NCBI GenBank assembly: GCA_014904985.1
Contig: MU129111.1
Location: 1-64,000 of the forward strand
Source of the DNA: Hydnum rufescens UP504
Lineage: Eukaryota; Basidiomycota; Agaricomycetes; Cantharellales; Hydnaceae
Direction: 5' to 3'
Length of the DNA stretch: 64,000 nt
Notes under the pieces: model-generated
Told to the model about the DNA's origin: nothing
What the model saw: the letters and a program-made list of their open reading frames with translations, nothing else
The model's database searches: none
Position numbers and translations under genes: made by a program
Part shown: in pieces, positions 54,124-64,000 of the stretch
How the letters are laid out: each line of letters opens with the position of its first letter
Position numbering within the stretch: the stretch's first letter is position 1

Positions 54124-55850
54124 CTAGTGCCATTCAAAAGTCAAGCCATCAGCATAACTGTCAAAAAGGGTGCCATTGTCATTGATCTCTTTCAGAGACC
54201 TACCAGCTGGATCGCGCTCATGGTGATCAAACCCACTCCATGTCCCCATGACACCCATCGCGCTCCCGACCCCGCCTATTTGCACCCCGGTACTCTGCCA
54301 CCGGTCCTCGCCTCCAAACGTCGAAACCTTTACCACCAGGAGGTGAAAATCCATGTCAATACCAGGGCACGCACGCGATGGGGCGAAGGGGTGGAAGAGA
54401 TCTTAGAGAATAATGCGAAAGAAAAAAAAAATAGTCACCATAAACCAGCGGATATCGCCCTCAGGAGTTACAGATACGGTTCCATATACGCTTGACTCGT
54501 TGGGCGCCCGTAAATTGCTCGTGCCGCGAAAATGGATCGTTGGCCGACGTGGGTCTACAAGACCTGGGGTATCTGGATCCTCTATCCTGGTGACTTTGAG
54601 ACTGACAAACAGGAACCGAAGCGCCTCTCCAAAGTCGAGTTGTTGGAACAGGGAGTGATCGAGCGGTCCTTGCAACCTATGTAATTCTTGGTCAAATTGA
54701 AACTCATCCAAGTGGGATCCGAACTGGTTATGCATAGTGCGCGTAGATGGAAGATGGGGCCGCTAAGCATTTTTATTGTACAAAAAGGCCACAGTATACT
54801 CACGTTGTACAATATGAGGTCTCGGTAATCCATAAAACAGACGATACGCCTCCACCTCCCTTCCACCCCGCCCAATCGCCGTGAGGTCGATTGTCCCATC
54901 CCGGCGCAGAAAACGGACGGGTGGCGAGACAATCTAAGGGCGGTTTCTCGTCGGCGGACAAAAATCTGGGGGATTTTCCTCTAAATTCCCGAGGATGACT
55001 GTGAATATTGAGTGCAAGTGGAGCCAATTGATTTCCATGACTTTCTTTGAAGAGGCGCCGTCCCTTCGAGATGTTGGCTCTCTCCGGAGGATGAAGATGC
55101 CAAGCGCTCCACGGTGTGCCACGGGCCGTAATCTGTGTCTGGTCGGTAATTCCGGAGATCGTATACGTACGCACGGGCCGCGAGGCGGGTGGCCACGAAC
55201 GTGTCTGTCGTGTTAGGGATTGACAGCTCCTGGCGGACGCCCGCGAGATGCATGAGGCGCCATCGAGCGCCTATTTGGGTCATGAAGACTGAAGCTAGCC
55301 AGGACGTATCGGGGATCCGTTCCAGTTCGTGGCCCGCAATTTTCTCTGATGGAAGCAGCCAAGGCCAGAAATATGTGATATGTGCACCGGCATTCTGGTT
55401 CACCCATAAGAGATTCAGAGATCCTGAAAATTCTTGGAACTCCATGTCTCCCCCCGTTGTACCTGGTCGTGCACTTCGGAGGGTCGCGGCGCACGCTTGA
55501 AAAGCCTCGATGAGTTCGTCATCCCACACCTTCTTCGCAGTATTGTCCCATGGTTCTTCCATGCTCTCGTATCGCTCTCGGACGAGACGAAGGACATGGG
55601 CAGCCTTGATACGCCGCGTGTACTGCAGTTTCCAGTCATACGACTCATTATGCTTCCGTGGTTCGTCGAAGGTGTTGAGAAATAGGGATCGCCATATGTG
55701 ATCGTCATCCTCGCGCTGATAAATGAGCGAGTACAGATATCTGCAAGTTTGAGATAGGCGTGCTACTTCCCGGTACTCTGAAGCCACGATAATCCGCTCA
55801 GACACTTCAGTGGGAAGACGCAAGAGGTGGGTGCTGCGTTGTAAAACCAT
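54124..55850 (-). CDS. F-box protein
   Basis: A likely substrate-recognition subunit of an SCF ubiquitin ligase, from an expanded agaric family. The start MVLQRSTHLLRLPTEVSERI (55850) opens the F-box, which continues ASEYREVARLSQTCRYLYSL and IYQREDDDHIWRSLFLNTFD. The body has YDWKLQYTRRIKAAHVLRL, LWVNQNAGAHITYFWPWLLP, RWRLMHLAGVRQELSIP, and then EINWLHLHSIFTVILGNLEE, FSAPGWDNRPHGDWAG and VEGRWRRIVCFMDYRDLILY. After an intron come QLDFGEALRFLFVSLKVTRI, DPRRPTIHFRGTSN and YGTVSVTPEGDIRWFM. The last exon has GTWSGFDHHERDPAG and ends at 54124. Frame changes near 55,085, 54,920 and 54,868 (the last in a G run, GCGGGG before TGGAA) interrupt an otherwise continuous family alignment. The target protein is unknown. 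Confidence 0.75.
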
Positions 55851-57168
55851 TAGGGTGCAACACCTGGAGCAAGATCGGGACAGACTACAAATGCGTTTTA
55901 CGTAATCATTCCGGCGGCCACACAACAATTGCGGTCTCGCGTTCCGAACGTGCCCTCTGCGTTTAAAGCGGTCTCTTAGTTGGGCTCCAAAGGACTTTTT
56001 TTTCAACCCTAAAGTCACCCTGCATCTGCCTTGTTTGTACTGTTGGAATTGGGGGATGGGCGACTCATTGCTCCTCCGCACCGATTCTTCAACATGTACG
56101 ACCGGACACCAGTGATCAAGGGATGGCTGATGCTAGTGGCTATACTTGATGATGTCCCCCAGTTGACAAGCTCAACTGGCTCTCTGCGGTTAAATTTATC
56201 CATCCCTGGTCTGTCTTACCCGACGTTGAAAACTTCGCACCTGTGACGCGTTGCGGAACCCCAGGACGCGCCAGCTCGATTCTAGGTCCTTATTGGGCCA
56301 ATGTGGCCCGACTGCTATAGATGATAATGTCGTAAAGGTGTATCTTACCTACTGTAATGCTCATGTGAGGCCGCATCCACGATATCGATCTAGCAAGGAA
56401 CGTTGTCTTGATGCCATCTCATTCACAAGCACTCGTGCCATCAGAGCCAGGCAAAATCTCGAGAGGAGCTGTGGTTCTTTTATCTTCACTCCCTAAATTC
56501 CATTCTCAAGATCTCGCTCGTCCCCGGGGCTATGCAATCGCATTTTCCCCCGTGTTTTCCACTCAATTCTTCTTTTCTCGGTGGCTCTTCACATAACAAT
56601 GCGAAATCTGTGAAAGACGCGATCAGCATCACTTAGGGGATTACCCGGTTGACTGAAGAGCGTTCCCGAAACTTAGGCCGAAATTTTACCATGGATGCTG
56701 CCCTCTAAAGGCCCTTTTTCTCGTGCAACCCAAGATTTTATTCGAGCTTCGAGATCTAAGACTTCAGCCCTTCGCTGTCGGTCGTCATCTACACTCCAGT
56801 GTTCGTCAACCCATACTCCAAAGCGAGCCGACTCCTCGACGGCGTCACATCCGTTGGGAGATTTGGAGTAGTAACGATTTCTGGATTTCTGAAACACAAC
56901 CGGCAGTTGTGTAGGACATCCTCGGTTTCATGGGGTCGGGCCCAGACCCCCAGGTAAGTTGCGGGTCTCCCTAGGAAGTGACCCCCCTTGGACTGATTTC
57001 AGTTCTTTACTTTACAACCGTCTCTTCGTTTCGACCGTACGGATGTTCACGATGTCATTCATGACGGCTTCGGGCCTTCTCGATTTTCAGGAGGATTTGT
57101 ATGTGTATTCCTGTTCATCCGCAGTGTACTCATCCCTCTACCACCAGTTTGTAGATACATGTTTGAAT
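55851..57168. other. No gene recognised
   Basis: The shared upstream region of the F-box gene and the downstream region of the NWD gene. An in-frame extension of the F-box reading to 56081 lacks homology. Nothing else supported. Confidence 0.45.
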
Positions 57169-60100
57169 CTATAGACAATATTGAGTGTCGAGAAGTACAA
57201 CTCGACCATCACTACACCCGAATGCAACCCGAGATTGAAGGGGTGAGTCCACCACAGTATTACTATTGGGAATATAGGAAGGAGGAATATAGCAGATACG
57301 TCTAACATGATGACCTGGAAACCGCCGCATGGTTATCCATTGACCTTCAAGGGACCAAATGGGGGAAATCAAGCCGACAGAAGATGGCTCCTTCATAGGG
57401 GATGACTGAGATTCTAAGCAATGAGGAGACTGGGAAGTCAAATCCCATAGGAAGAGCCCTGTGCTACTTTTTGTAATCAAAGTTTGAGCATCAATGGAAA
57501 ATGCAATGTCATGAATCACATTAGCGCGGTCATGAAGGATTGGAATGAATGTGCCTGATACGGCATTCCACAACCGGACAGATGAGTCATATGAGGATAA
57601 TAAGGCGAAAGCCAGGTGTAAGCCATCCGGTGAAAATGCGACAGACCGAACCTCGCCAAAATGGCCTATTAGGAGTTTAATATGTGTACCCGATATGACA
57701 TCCCACAGCTGAATGCCACCATCCCCAGAGCCCGAGGCCAGTTGCAAACCATCTGGTGAAAATGTGACAGACCGAACCCCCCCAGAACAGCCTGTTACTA
57801 GGAGTCCAATAGGTGTACCCGATATGACATCCCACAGCCGAATGGTATCATCCCCAGAGCCCGAGGCCAGTCGCAAACCATCCGGTGAAAATGCAACAGA
57901 CCAAACTGTGCCAGAATGACCTGTTAAGAGTCCAATGGGTGAACCTAATATGGCATCCCACAGCCGAATGGAACAGTCCCTGGAGCCCGAGGCCAGTCGC
58001 AAGCCATCCGGCGAAAATGCGAGACTATGGATATAGCCTGAATGGCCTTCTAGAATGGGCATGTCCATTGTAGCATCCCACAGTTGCACAGATGAGGAAT
58101 CTGCAGCCAATAGTAACCCATCAGGTGTAAACGCAACAGATTTGACCTGGCCAGCATGGCCCCTGAGGATGGTAATGGGCATGCCAGATGTAGCATCCCA
58201 TACTCAGATTGATCTATCACTGGAACCAGATGCCAGTCACATCCCATCCGGTGAGAATGTGACAGAATGAATCATATGAGTATGGCCTCTTAGGAGTGCA
58301 ATCGGAGTCCCAGATGTGATGTCCCACAACCAGACAGATGAATCATCGGAGCCTGCCAATCGCAAGCCATCCGGTGAAAATGCAATGGAACAAACTGAAC
58401 CAGCAGTGCTTCCCAGTATTGCAATAGGTGTACCCAATGTAGCATCCCACAACCAGTATGGAGGAGTCAATTGAGCCTGATACCATTTGCAAGCCATCAT
58501 GTGAAAATGCAACAGCACTAACCCAGCCAGTATGTCCTTCTAGAATTGTAATCAGCACACCCAATGTGGCATCCCACAAGCATACAGAGTGGTCACGGGA
58601 GCCTGATGCCAGCCTCAACCCATCTGGTGAAAATGCCACACACTGAACACTGTCTGAATGACCTTCCAGCACTCTAGTGTGGATGCCCAAAGTGGCATCC
58701 CACAACCGGACGGATAAGTCGGAGGAGCCTGACACCAGTCGCGAGCCATCAGGTGAAAATGCCACAGAATTAACCCAGTTCTTGTGGCCGCTTAGGATTG
58801 CAATAAGCAAACCTGATGTGCCATCCCACAGCCGTATGGAACAGTCGTAGGAACCTGATGCCAGTTGCAAGCCATCTTTTGCACAGGCAACGGAGAGAAC
58901 GGGCAAACAATGACCATGTAAACTGGTCAGGTGCCGTGGCCATCGAGGGTCCATTCCTTGGAGCACACGGATAGAATGGCTGGTCTCTTTGCAATATACT
59001 TTGTATAATGCAGTGTCATGGGGAGTAAATGGCAATGCAGACTGATATATCTGAAGTGCACTCTTTCTTATCACTTCGACGTGAGTAAGAACAAACCGGT
59101 GTACATCGGCCAACATAGTAACGAGAGTCAATTCACATTTTGAGGATATCTATGATTGATGGCAACACAAATTAGTAGGTCATCCAATGATGAACAATAC
59201 ATGTACATACTACCCAGTGGCGTGCCTCCTGAATGGTTCTTGCAACAGTGTGCATACTGCCCAGCAGGCTCATGGCCTCAATCCACCACAAAATCAACCG
59301 CATCGCGAACTCCTCCAGCGCTCGCATCACCTGCTCATCTCCAACTTCGACACGGGACAGATGCGACGCCCAAAACTGACATGCGTATTGTACCTCCAGA
59401 GGTAGCGCATTTGCCACTTTCGCTTCAAAGCCATCAACCTCACGGTTCAACAACGACGGATCTTCAATCCCGGCCACATCTCGTTTGAGGTACGCGTCCA
59501 TAAGGCGAAAGCATCGTAGGGCATGCCGCTGCTCTTGCGCTGGGACCGCAACAATCAAGAATCCCGGGATGGAACACCGGGAAGCGCTGGTGATGAAGTC
59601 AACAAAGGAAGGGTGATAGATACGAGGAGATTCATTTTCATCCAATGGAGGGATTATGACGGATTGAAGATGGCGTAAAACATTATTCACCACCTCCATG
59701 TCGTTCTCGACAAATTTCGCCAATGAATGAAGGGGGAGGGGCTGGCGCAGTAGAACAATACTACCAACAATGATCTGAAACCGATTCTGAATGAGGCGCG
59801 GATTCGAATCGGACAACGACTTGCGGAGCAGCCTCATGTAAAGGCGGTCCAGCTGCTTGTATGGCGTCACTTCTGACAGGTCTACGCCTTCGAGGGATTG
59901 GGTTCCAAGAATAAGGTCCAGATGCTCACGGGGAGCCAGCACACGATCATCACCAATGAATCGGATACATGTCGCAGCGAAAATGAAAAGCTTTCCTGAC
60001 TTCTCCACTAGCGCGTGCTTCTCAGCCTCCGTGGTCCAATCCTTAGGCATGGAAAGACCCAGTCTCTGAGGAATCTTCTCCAATTCTGCTCGAATGTAAA

Positions 60101-61015
60101 GCTCGATATCCTGCCGGATAATCGACTCTTCGACGTCCTGAAGAATTGTCTTGGCGTAATTATCGAACTCGTTGAATACCGACGAGATGTGGAATTCTGG
60201 TCTACTGGTGATGAATATGCGAAGGAATGGTATTTGAGTTGCGTGGGCGAAGAGAAGTCGTAGAATGTCTGCTGCACCTCTTTCCTCGCATTCGTCCAGA
60301 GCGTCAAGGATGATAAGTGTAGGACCCCATCCCGACAGATGCTGAGAAGCGGATTTACGATTAAACCCACCAGCTGGCGCAATGGACTTTTGTCCTCGAT
60401 CCCTTTATCTTCTTCGAGGGCCTTCATGATGGCGGAGTTGAATCGATTGTCAGAATTCGCGAGTTGGAAGGCGAGTGTAGGAAACACAGTGCGTGGATCG
60501 CGTAAAGCGCGGTCGTTCCGAGAAAAGAAGAAAGTTGCTCCTAGCACACCTTTCTCCTCTGCTCGCTCAGCGACCGTGGCCGCAATGGTTGACTTGCCAA
60601 TCCCTGCAAGCCCATTGAGCCAATACACAGGGCGTTCATGGTCACCAGTGGGCCCCAGCCACGACATGATATCTGCCAATATATCGACTCGGGTGCCCTC
60701 GAGACATGAGGTGGGCGCATCCTTGCGAGCGGAGTTATATTCGGCGTGGCGGGCACGAACGGCCATCAAACGTGCGATCCCCGTGGATCCTTGCACGACT
60801 GTAGAAATATAAAATACGCGTGAGCAGTCAAAACGCAAAGTCCTGCAGCGAAGTTCTCACAGTTGAGATTCATACTAATGTCGCCTCCATCACCCCCAAC
60901 AGCTACGCCATCCCCAACCGCATCTCCCCCTCTACCGGTACCTGGAATACACTAATGAGTACAGCGACAGGGAATCAAAGGGAAACTCACTTATAGAGAA
61001 ACGGTACGGTTGCAT
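57169..61015 (-). CDS. NACHT-WD40 NOD-like receptor (NWD/HET-E type), with frameshifts
   Basis: A cytosolic NTPase receptor of the class that includes HET-E/HET-D, which controls non-self recognition and cell death in fungi. Exon 1 (61015-60991, MQPYRFSI) and exon 2 (60941-60861) encode a Gly/Asp-rich leader, STGRGGDAVGDGVAVGGDGG, then DISMNLNF. Exon 3 starts at 60798 with QGSTGIARLMAVRARHAEYN. NACHT motifs are Walker A WLNGLAGIGKSTIAATVAE, VLGATFFFSRNDR, Walker B LIILDALDECEERGA and sensor IFITSRPEFHISSVF. A winged-helix and helical linker region follows (VGSIVLLRQPLPLHSLAKF, IYHPSFVDFITSASRC). An intron near 59130-59175 leads to the linker FVLTHVEVIRKSALQIYQSA and about 12-13 WD repeats of the form GHSG-x-V-x-SVAFSPDG-x-RLASGS-x-D-x-x-IRLWD. 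The frame breaks near 60,337 (PLLS/ASQHLSGWG), 58,455 and 58,240 by one base each. The ligand is unknown. Confidence 0.85.
57560..58900 (-). repeat. WD40 codon repeats (about 126-bp units)
   Basis: Roughly a dozen DNA repeats of about 120-130 bp encode the WD units. The blocks AACCATCCGGTGAAAATG and GACATCCCACAGCCGAATGG (minus-strand complement) recur with few changes at 57,740, 57,865 and 57,985. High identity at the DNA level between adjacent units is what is seen in HET-E-type genes whose specificity changes by recombination between repeats. Confidence 0.75.
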
Positions 61016-61383
61016 GATAGAGTCCCAACCAAGGGACGATTGCTCAAGATGGATCCAGAAGAAGTAGCCAATGGGCCTAATTTACGGCGGAGGGCAATCG
61101 ATCAGGGATAGCGCCTTGTACAGCAAGGGGAAATTTATGCAACACGTCAGAAACGATTAGATAATCACATCAAGTATCGCCAGACCTACCAAATCATCCC
61201 AATATTTGTAGGATTAGAATTACCACGTGTGTTTTGATCGAACCGCGAATTGTCTTGCACTACCTTTACAGTAAACGGTTGAAGAGCAACGAATCATGCC
61301 CTACCCCTAGACGGACGAATCCATCTACACTTATACACCTTCCCGTTCTCGAGAACCTTAGATCTAGCTATTCTGCCAGTCTA
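61016..61383. other. Promoter side of the NWD gene
   Basis: 368 bases between the NWD start and the TA-flanked element; no gene or repeat noticed. Confidence 0.5.
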
Positions 61384-61613
61384 CTGTACACGTCATAAGT
61401 CTATGAAAGTGTCATGTCACAGTGGGATTTTTTAGAGAGGATGGTCGATCCATCCCACTCGGCGTCCCCGGAAGGTTACCCGGGTGGTTACCGATCAGTA
61501 CTTGCAATTGGTTGCCACACAAGTTCCAGCTGGTTACGGCTAATCAACTTGATTTGTAATTACAGCTTTAACTTTTGATACCAGGGATCGGCAATTAAAG
61601 CTGTGACACTACC

Positions 61614-62532
61614 GGAAAAGTAATTTCGAGTTTTCTCTGCAACCACATTAGATATGACTGAGGAGTTTGCTGCTCTGAGCTCGCCTGGAGAATCCCCACC
61701 ACCTTGTTTTCTCCTTTTGTCATAGCTTCAAATTTGAGAGTCTAGGTAATTAGGTAGTAATTCATGTTTTCCAGCAGAATGGCTGGACCAAATCATTCAA
61801 AAAATTTATTTGCATGAAGAGAGTGAAAATACGCAGAACATCCCGGGTTCCCTAAACAAAATGGGCAGTTCTTGGTTTCCACCTGTTGAAGGTTTGCGCG
61901 CCTATATGAACATTTCACCACAGCTCCTACAGAGACTGCTACACACCATTTTTCCACTTTATAACCATTTTTACAGCTATTTGGACATCCCCGGAGTGTA
62001 TTCCGTGTGTTTACAGAGCACCATTCGCACTTTTTTTTGGGCACTTGCCAGTTGTCTATCCGCTCCCGGGGGGACTGGTGAGTACGGATCAGCTCATTGA
62101 GTACCCAAAAGAACAGCAAATGGTACTCTGTAAGCACACGGAATATACTCCGGGGATGTCAAAATGGTTGTAGAGAGAGGTATAAGTTAAAAAAAAGCCA
62201 TGTAACGGTCTCTGTAAGAGCTGCAGTGAAATGTTGATGTAGGCGCGCAAACCTTCAACAGGTGGAAACCAAAAACTGCCCATTTTGCTTAGCAAACAAA
62301 TAAAATCCTGCGGGTTTTTATTCCTTTCATGCAAATAATCTTTTCGGATAATTTGGTCCAGCCGTTCTTCTGGAAAACATAAATTACTACCTAATGACCT
62401 CGACTCTCAAATTTGAAGCTATGACAAAAAAACAAAAACATCGTGGTGGGGATTCTCCAAGCGAGCTCAGAAAAGCAAATCCCTCATTCATATCTAGTGT
62501 GGTTGCAGAGAAAACTCGAAATTACTTTTTCA
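61614..62532. repeat. Long inverted repeat, arms of about 415 bp
   Basis: The arms 61614-62025 and 62118-62532 are complementary along their length with scattered changes and small indels, around a loop of about 92 bases. Both arms read inward with the same protein segment, KMGS(S/F)WFPPVEGLRAY(M/I), NIS-x-QLLQR and FDIPGVYSVCLQSTI/LDIPGVYSVCLQSTI. Confidence 0.85.
61810..62100 (+). CDS. Hypothetical ORF in the left arm of the palindrome (mirrored in the right arm)
   Basis: A 96-codon frame whose counterpart, 81 codons, is read from the other strand at 62334-62089. Shared segments include SWFPPVEGLRAY and DIPGVYSVCLQS. The opposite strand of the left arm also has an open frame (62137-61793) with Cys pairs KKCEWC, KNCPFC and GCSAYFHSLH. 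Which strand, if either, is coding is not clear. The Cys/His pattern could be a decayed zinc finger from a transposase. No known family was recognised. Confidence 0.25.
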   Translation: MHEESENTQNIPGSLNKMGSSWFPPVEGLRAYMNISPQLLQRLLHTIFPLYNHFYSYLDIPGVYSVCLQSTIRTFFWALASCLSAPGGTGEYGSAH

Positions 62533-63182
62533 GTGGTTTTGATCGGCAGTTTGCGCCACAACCATCAACTTGAAAACAGTAGATTACAGGCTCCAAGCCT
62601 GAATGCATTTTTTCAGTAACAGCACATCACTCGCAACCAGAACCTAATTAGGGTATCGGTAATCCCCGATCAACCCCTCCCCCCGCCAAGGCGGAAGCAT
62701 TCTAGCTACAGGTTGCACCCGAGTGGGATGTAGCATGGTTGTCGGTAATCCCCGGTTGGTCTCGGCACACGAGCCGAGTGGGATGCATCGACTATGTACT
62801 CGATTTTTTAGTCTTACCTTGCTATGAATCACATCACAAATGAAAACTCCTTTCATAGCTCCAAAATTCAGTGTCACAGCTGGAAATTGAGTCAGTCAGT
62901 AGGGGGCCAGAAAATAGACTTTCAGGAGGGGATTTGGGGCTAAAAGTAAATGTTCAGGAGGGCATAGGGCTTTGTTACCTGTGCGGGAGGGTGTCACCCT
63001 GGGTAGGAGAGGCCCCGGCTATTCCCGGGTGCTTTTTTTGCAAAGATACAAGTGAAATTTGCACATTGTTACCTCCCATATTGTTAGTGTCACACATCAC
63101 AGTGAGGGCCTTAGTTACATTCGGAAGGATATTTGTCATGTCACAAAAAAATCACTTTCATAGACTTATGACGAGTACAGTA

Positions 63183-63689
63183 TTCTCACCCACACCTCGC
63201 ACCCAATCGTCACCAACTCCCAATCTCTCCAATTTTGCCCATTCTGCATGTAAGGAGGGAGAAGTTCGCCCAAACATGTAGCTCTCATTATTACACTTCC
63301 CATCCTTTCTTCCCGGCCAAGGCAAGTCCGTACGATACTGGAATTGGCCCTCTCGCTCTTCTCCATTTCGCTCAAACGATGCCACTGTTCAGGGATCTAC
63401 GATGGCTTGGATCCTGCCCGCCGACGCAGAATGTTACACCGTGCAGAGACCAGTGACTCTTCTGCAGCGCGGTCAAACTTATCCTCTCCGTCCAGGAAAA
63501 CGGTCACAACAGTCTGTGCTTAATTCTTCAAGGCAGGAAATGGCGGAAGTTTTGACAGTAGGCCGACGAAAGCGAGCGTTTGTGGCGAGTAATCACGCAG
63601 AAGAAACACGTGGTGCGCCAGGTGGGTATACATGCGACGTTGAGTTGAAATTATTATCGGGGAAGGGACGATCCAGCGGCGGTGTTGGG
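63183..63689. other. Possible decayed 3' part of the monooxygenase gene
   Basis: Minus-strand fragments such as RTDLPWPGRKDG (about 63,330-63,300) and MVHLERDPTPPLDRPFP (about 63,705-63,655) are weakly reminiscent of the C-terminal half of flavin monooxygenases, but stops and shifts prevent a confident chain. The plus frame 63402-63731 shows no homology. Confidence 0.25.
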
Positions 63690-64000
63690 TCTCGCTCCAA
63701 GTGCACCATTGATGGAAAAAAGGATTTGTAGCCTGATCACAAAGACGATATGGTCAATTCTCGTATCCCATTTCCCATCTTCGTAATCCACCCGATTGTC
63801 GTCGGGGCGCTATGACCTGTCCCCTCATCAGAATCGCGCCTTCCGTTCCATTGGCACCCGTCATAGAATGATAGACAAGATGGGCAGTATGGGAGATTTC
63901 CTCACTGATATTCAAGCCACTGGGTCCTCCACCAACGACTAGTACACTCGAGCCCCGGATGGGTGAAGGTTCTCCTTACGAGATAGAATGCATGAGCTTC
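63690..64000 (-). pseudogene. Flavin-containing monooxygenase fragment (runs off the right edge)
   Basis: The minus strand reads EPSPIRGSSVLVVGGGPSG, a second (NADPH-binding) GxGxxG Rossmann motif, then LNISEEISHTAHLVYHSMTG, and in a shifted frame NRVDYEDGKWDTRIDHIVF. This order is that of flavin-containing monooxygenases (Baeyer-Villiger/FMO group), which oxidise heteroatoms using FAD and NADPH. A TAA at 63976-63978 interrupts HSIS just before EPSP. The expected ATGY motif after IDHIVF is replaced by shifted sequence. The N-terminal FAD-binding part lies beyond 64,000. Together with the transposon end at 63,182 this suggests a broken gene, though base errors could explain some of the breaks. 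Confidence 0.6.

Larger units (their letters stand above)
61384..63180. mobile_element. TA-flanked transposon-like element with internal palindrome
   Basis: The outer inverted ends are 61384-61411 and 63153-63180 (27 of 28 bases match, inward CTGTAC(A/T)CGTCATAAGTC), flanked by TA at 61382-61383 and 63181-63182, length 1,797 bp. A second pair of inverted segments carries CATCCCACTCGGC (about 61455 and 62775). Inside is a long imperfect palindrome (see 61614-62532). No complete transposase is present. The TA target fits the Tc1/mariner group. An origin by insertion of one element into another cannot be excluded. Confidence 0.75.

Noticed and set aside
57713..58270. Plus-strand open frames with repeated PSGENATD segments
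   Set aside because: Antisense shadows of the WD40 repeats.
1..64000. CRISPR array, bacterial operon signals or ribosome binding sites
   Set aside because: The window is eukaryotic (spliced genes, retrotransposons); none of these structures is present.

Overview
The window comes from a filamentous basidiomycete, very probably a mushroom-forming Agaricomycete. The genes are dense, lie on both strands, and are broken by many short GT-AG introns (about 45-70 nt). The families point the same way: a KDZ transposase, two Zn2Cys6/fungal_trans regulators, an F-box family typical of agarics, a membrane-anchored WD40 protein family seen in basidiomycetes, and a NACHT-WD40 (NWD) NOD-like receptor. No rRNA, functional tRNA or CRISPR was seen.

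There are two compartments. Positions 1 to about 21,245 form a decayed, CpG-depleted transposon island. It holds remnants of unknown genes (86-2,665; 5,045-5,612), a malate dehydrogenase gene fragment (3,523-4,336) and a tRNA-derived SINE-like head (about 4,904-4,970). A 72-bp tandem array (6,516-6,850) lies just ahead of a KDZ transposase pseudogene (6,880-15,114). That pseudogene is interrupted by a Tc1/mariner-like element (8,677-11,828, TA target) and a small non-coding LTR element (12,180-13,741, GTTCA target duplication). Next is a Mutator-like (MULE) transposase remnant on the minus strand (about 15,246-20,300). It is interrupted by a MITE, by a PIF/Harbinger-like element that itself contains a hAT-like element, and by a short copia element. 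For each insertion into the KDZ or MULE coding frame, removing the element and one target-site copy rejoins the host reading frame. Paired LTRs and TIRs differ almost only at CpG sites, as expected from cytosine-methylation-driven deamination.

From about 21.25 kb the sequence becomes CpG-containing and genic: a Zn2Cys6 regulator (21.6-24.7 kb, +), a SUR7/PalI membrane protein (25.5-26.7, +), an RRM-like protein (27.8-29.3, -), a NAT9-type acetyltransferase (30.3-31.3, +), a second RRM-like paralogue (31.6-33.1, -), a TOM6-like small protein (33.2, +), 3-ketoacyl-CoA thiolase (33.9-35.5, +), a 3-kb stretch without recognisable genes, a second Zn2Cys6 regulator (38.6-40.8, +), the membrane-anchored WD40 protein (42.2-46.5, +), the 2-oxoglutarate dehydrogenase E2 subunit (48.5-50.1, +), a PNRC/Edc1-like decapping activator (50.3-51.4, +), a small coiled-coil protein (53.0-53.8, +), an F-box protein (54.1-55.9, -), the NWD receptor (57.2-61.0, -), a palindromic TA-flanked element (61.4-63.2) and a broken flavin monooxygenase cut by the window edge (about 63.7-64.0, -).

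The genes do not form a pathway; the order is ordinary eukaryotic gene mixing. Several otherwise well-conserved genes carry a single one-base frameshift with good homology on both sides. This looks more like residual assembly indels than like decay, and matters when reading the coordinates below. Exon limits were placed by eye and are approximate unless stated.
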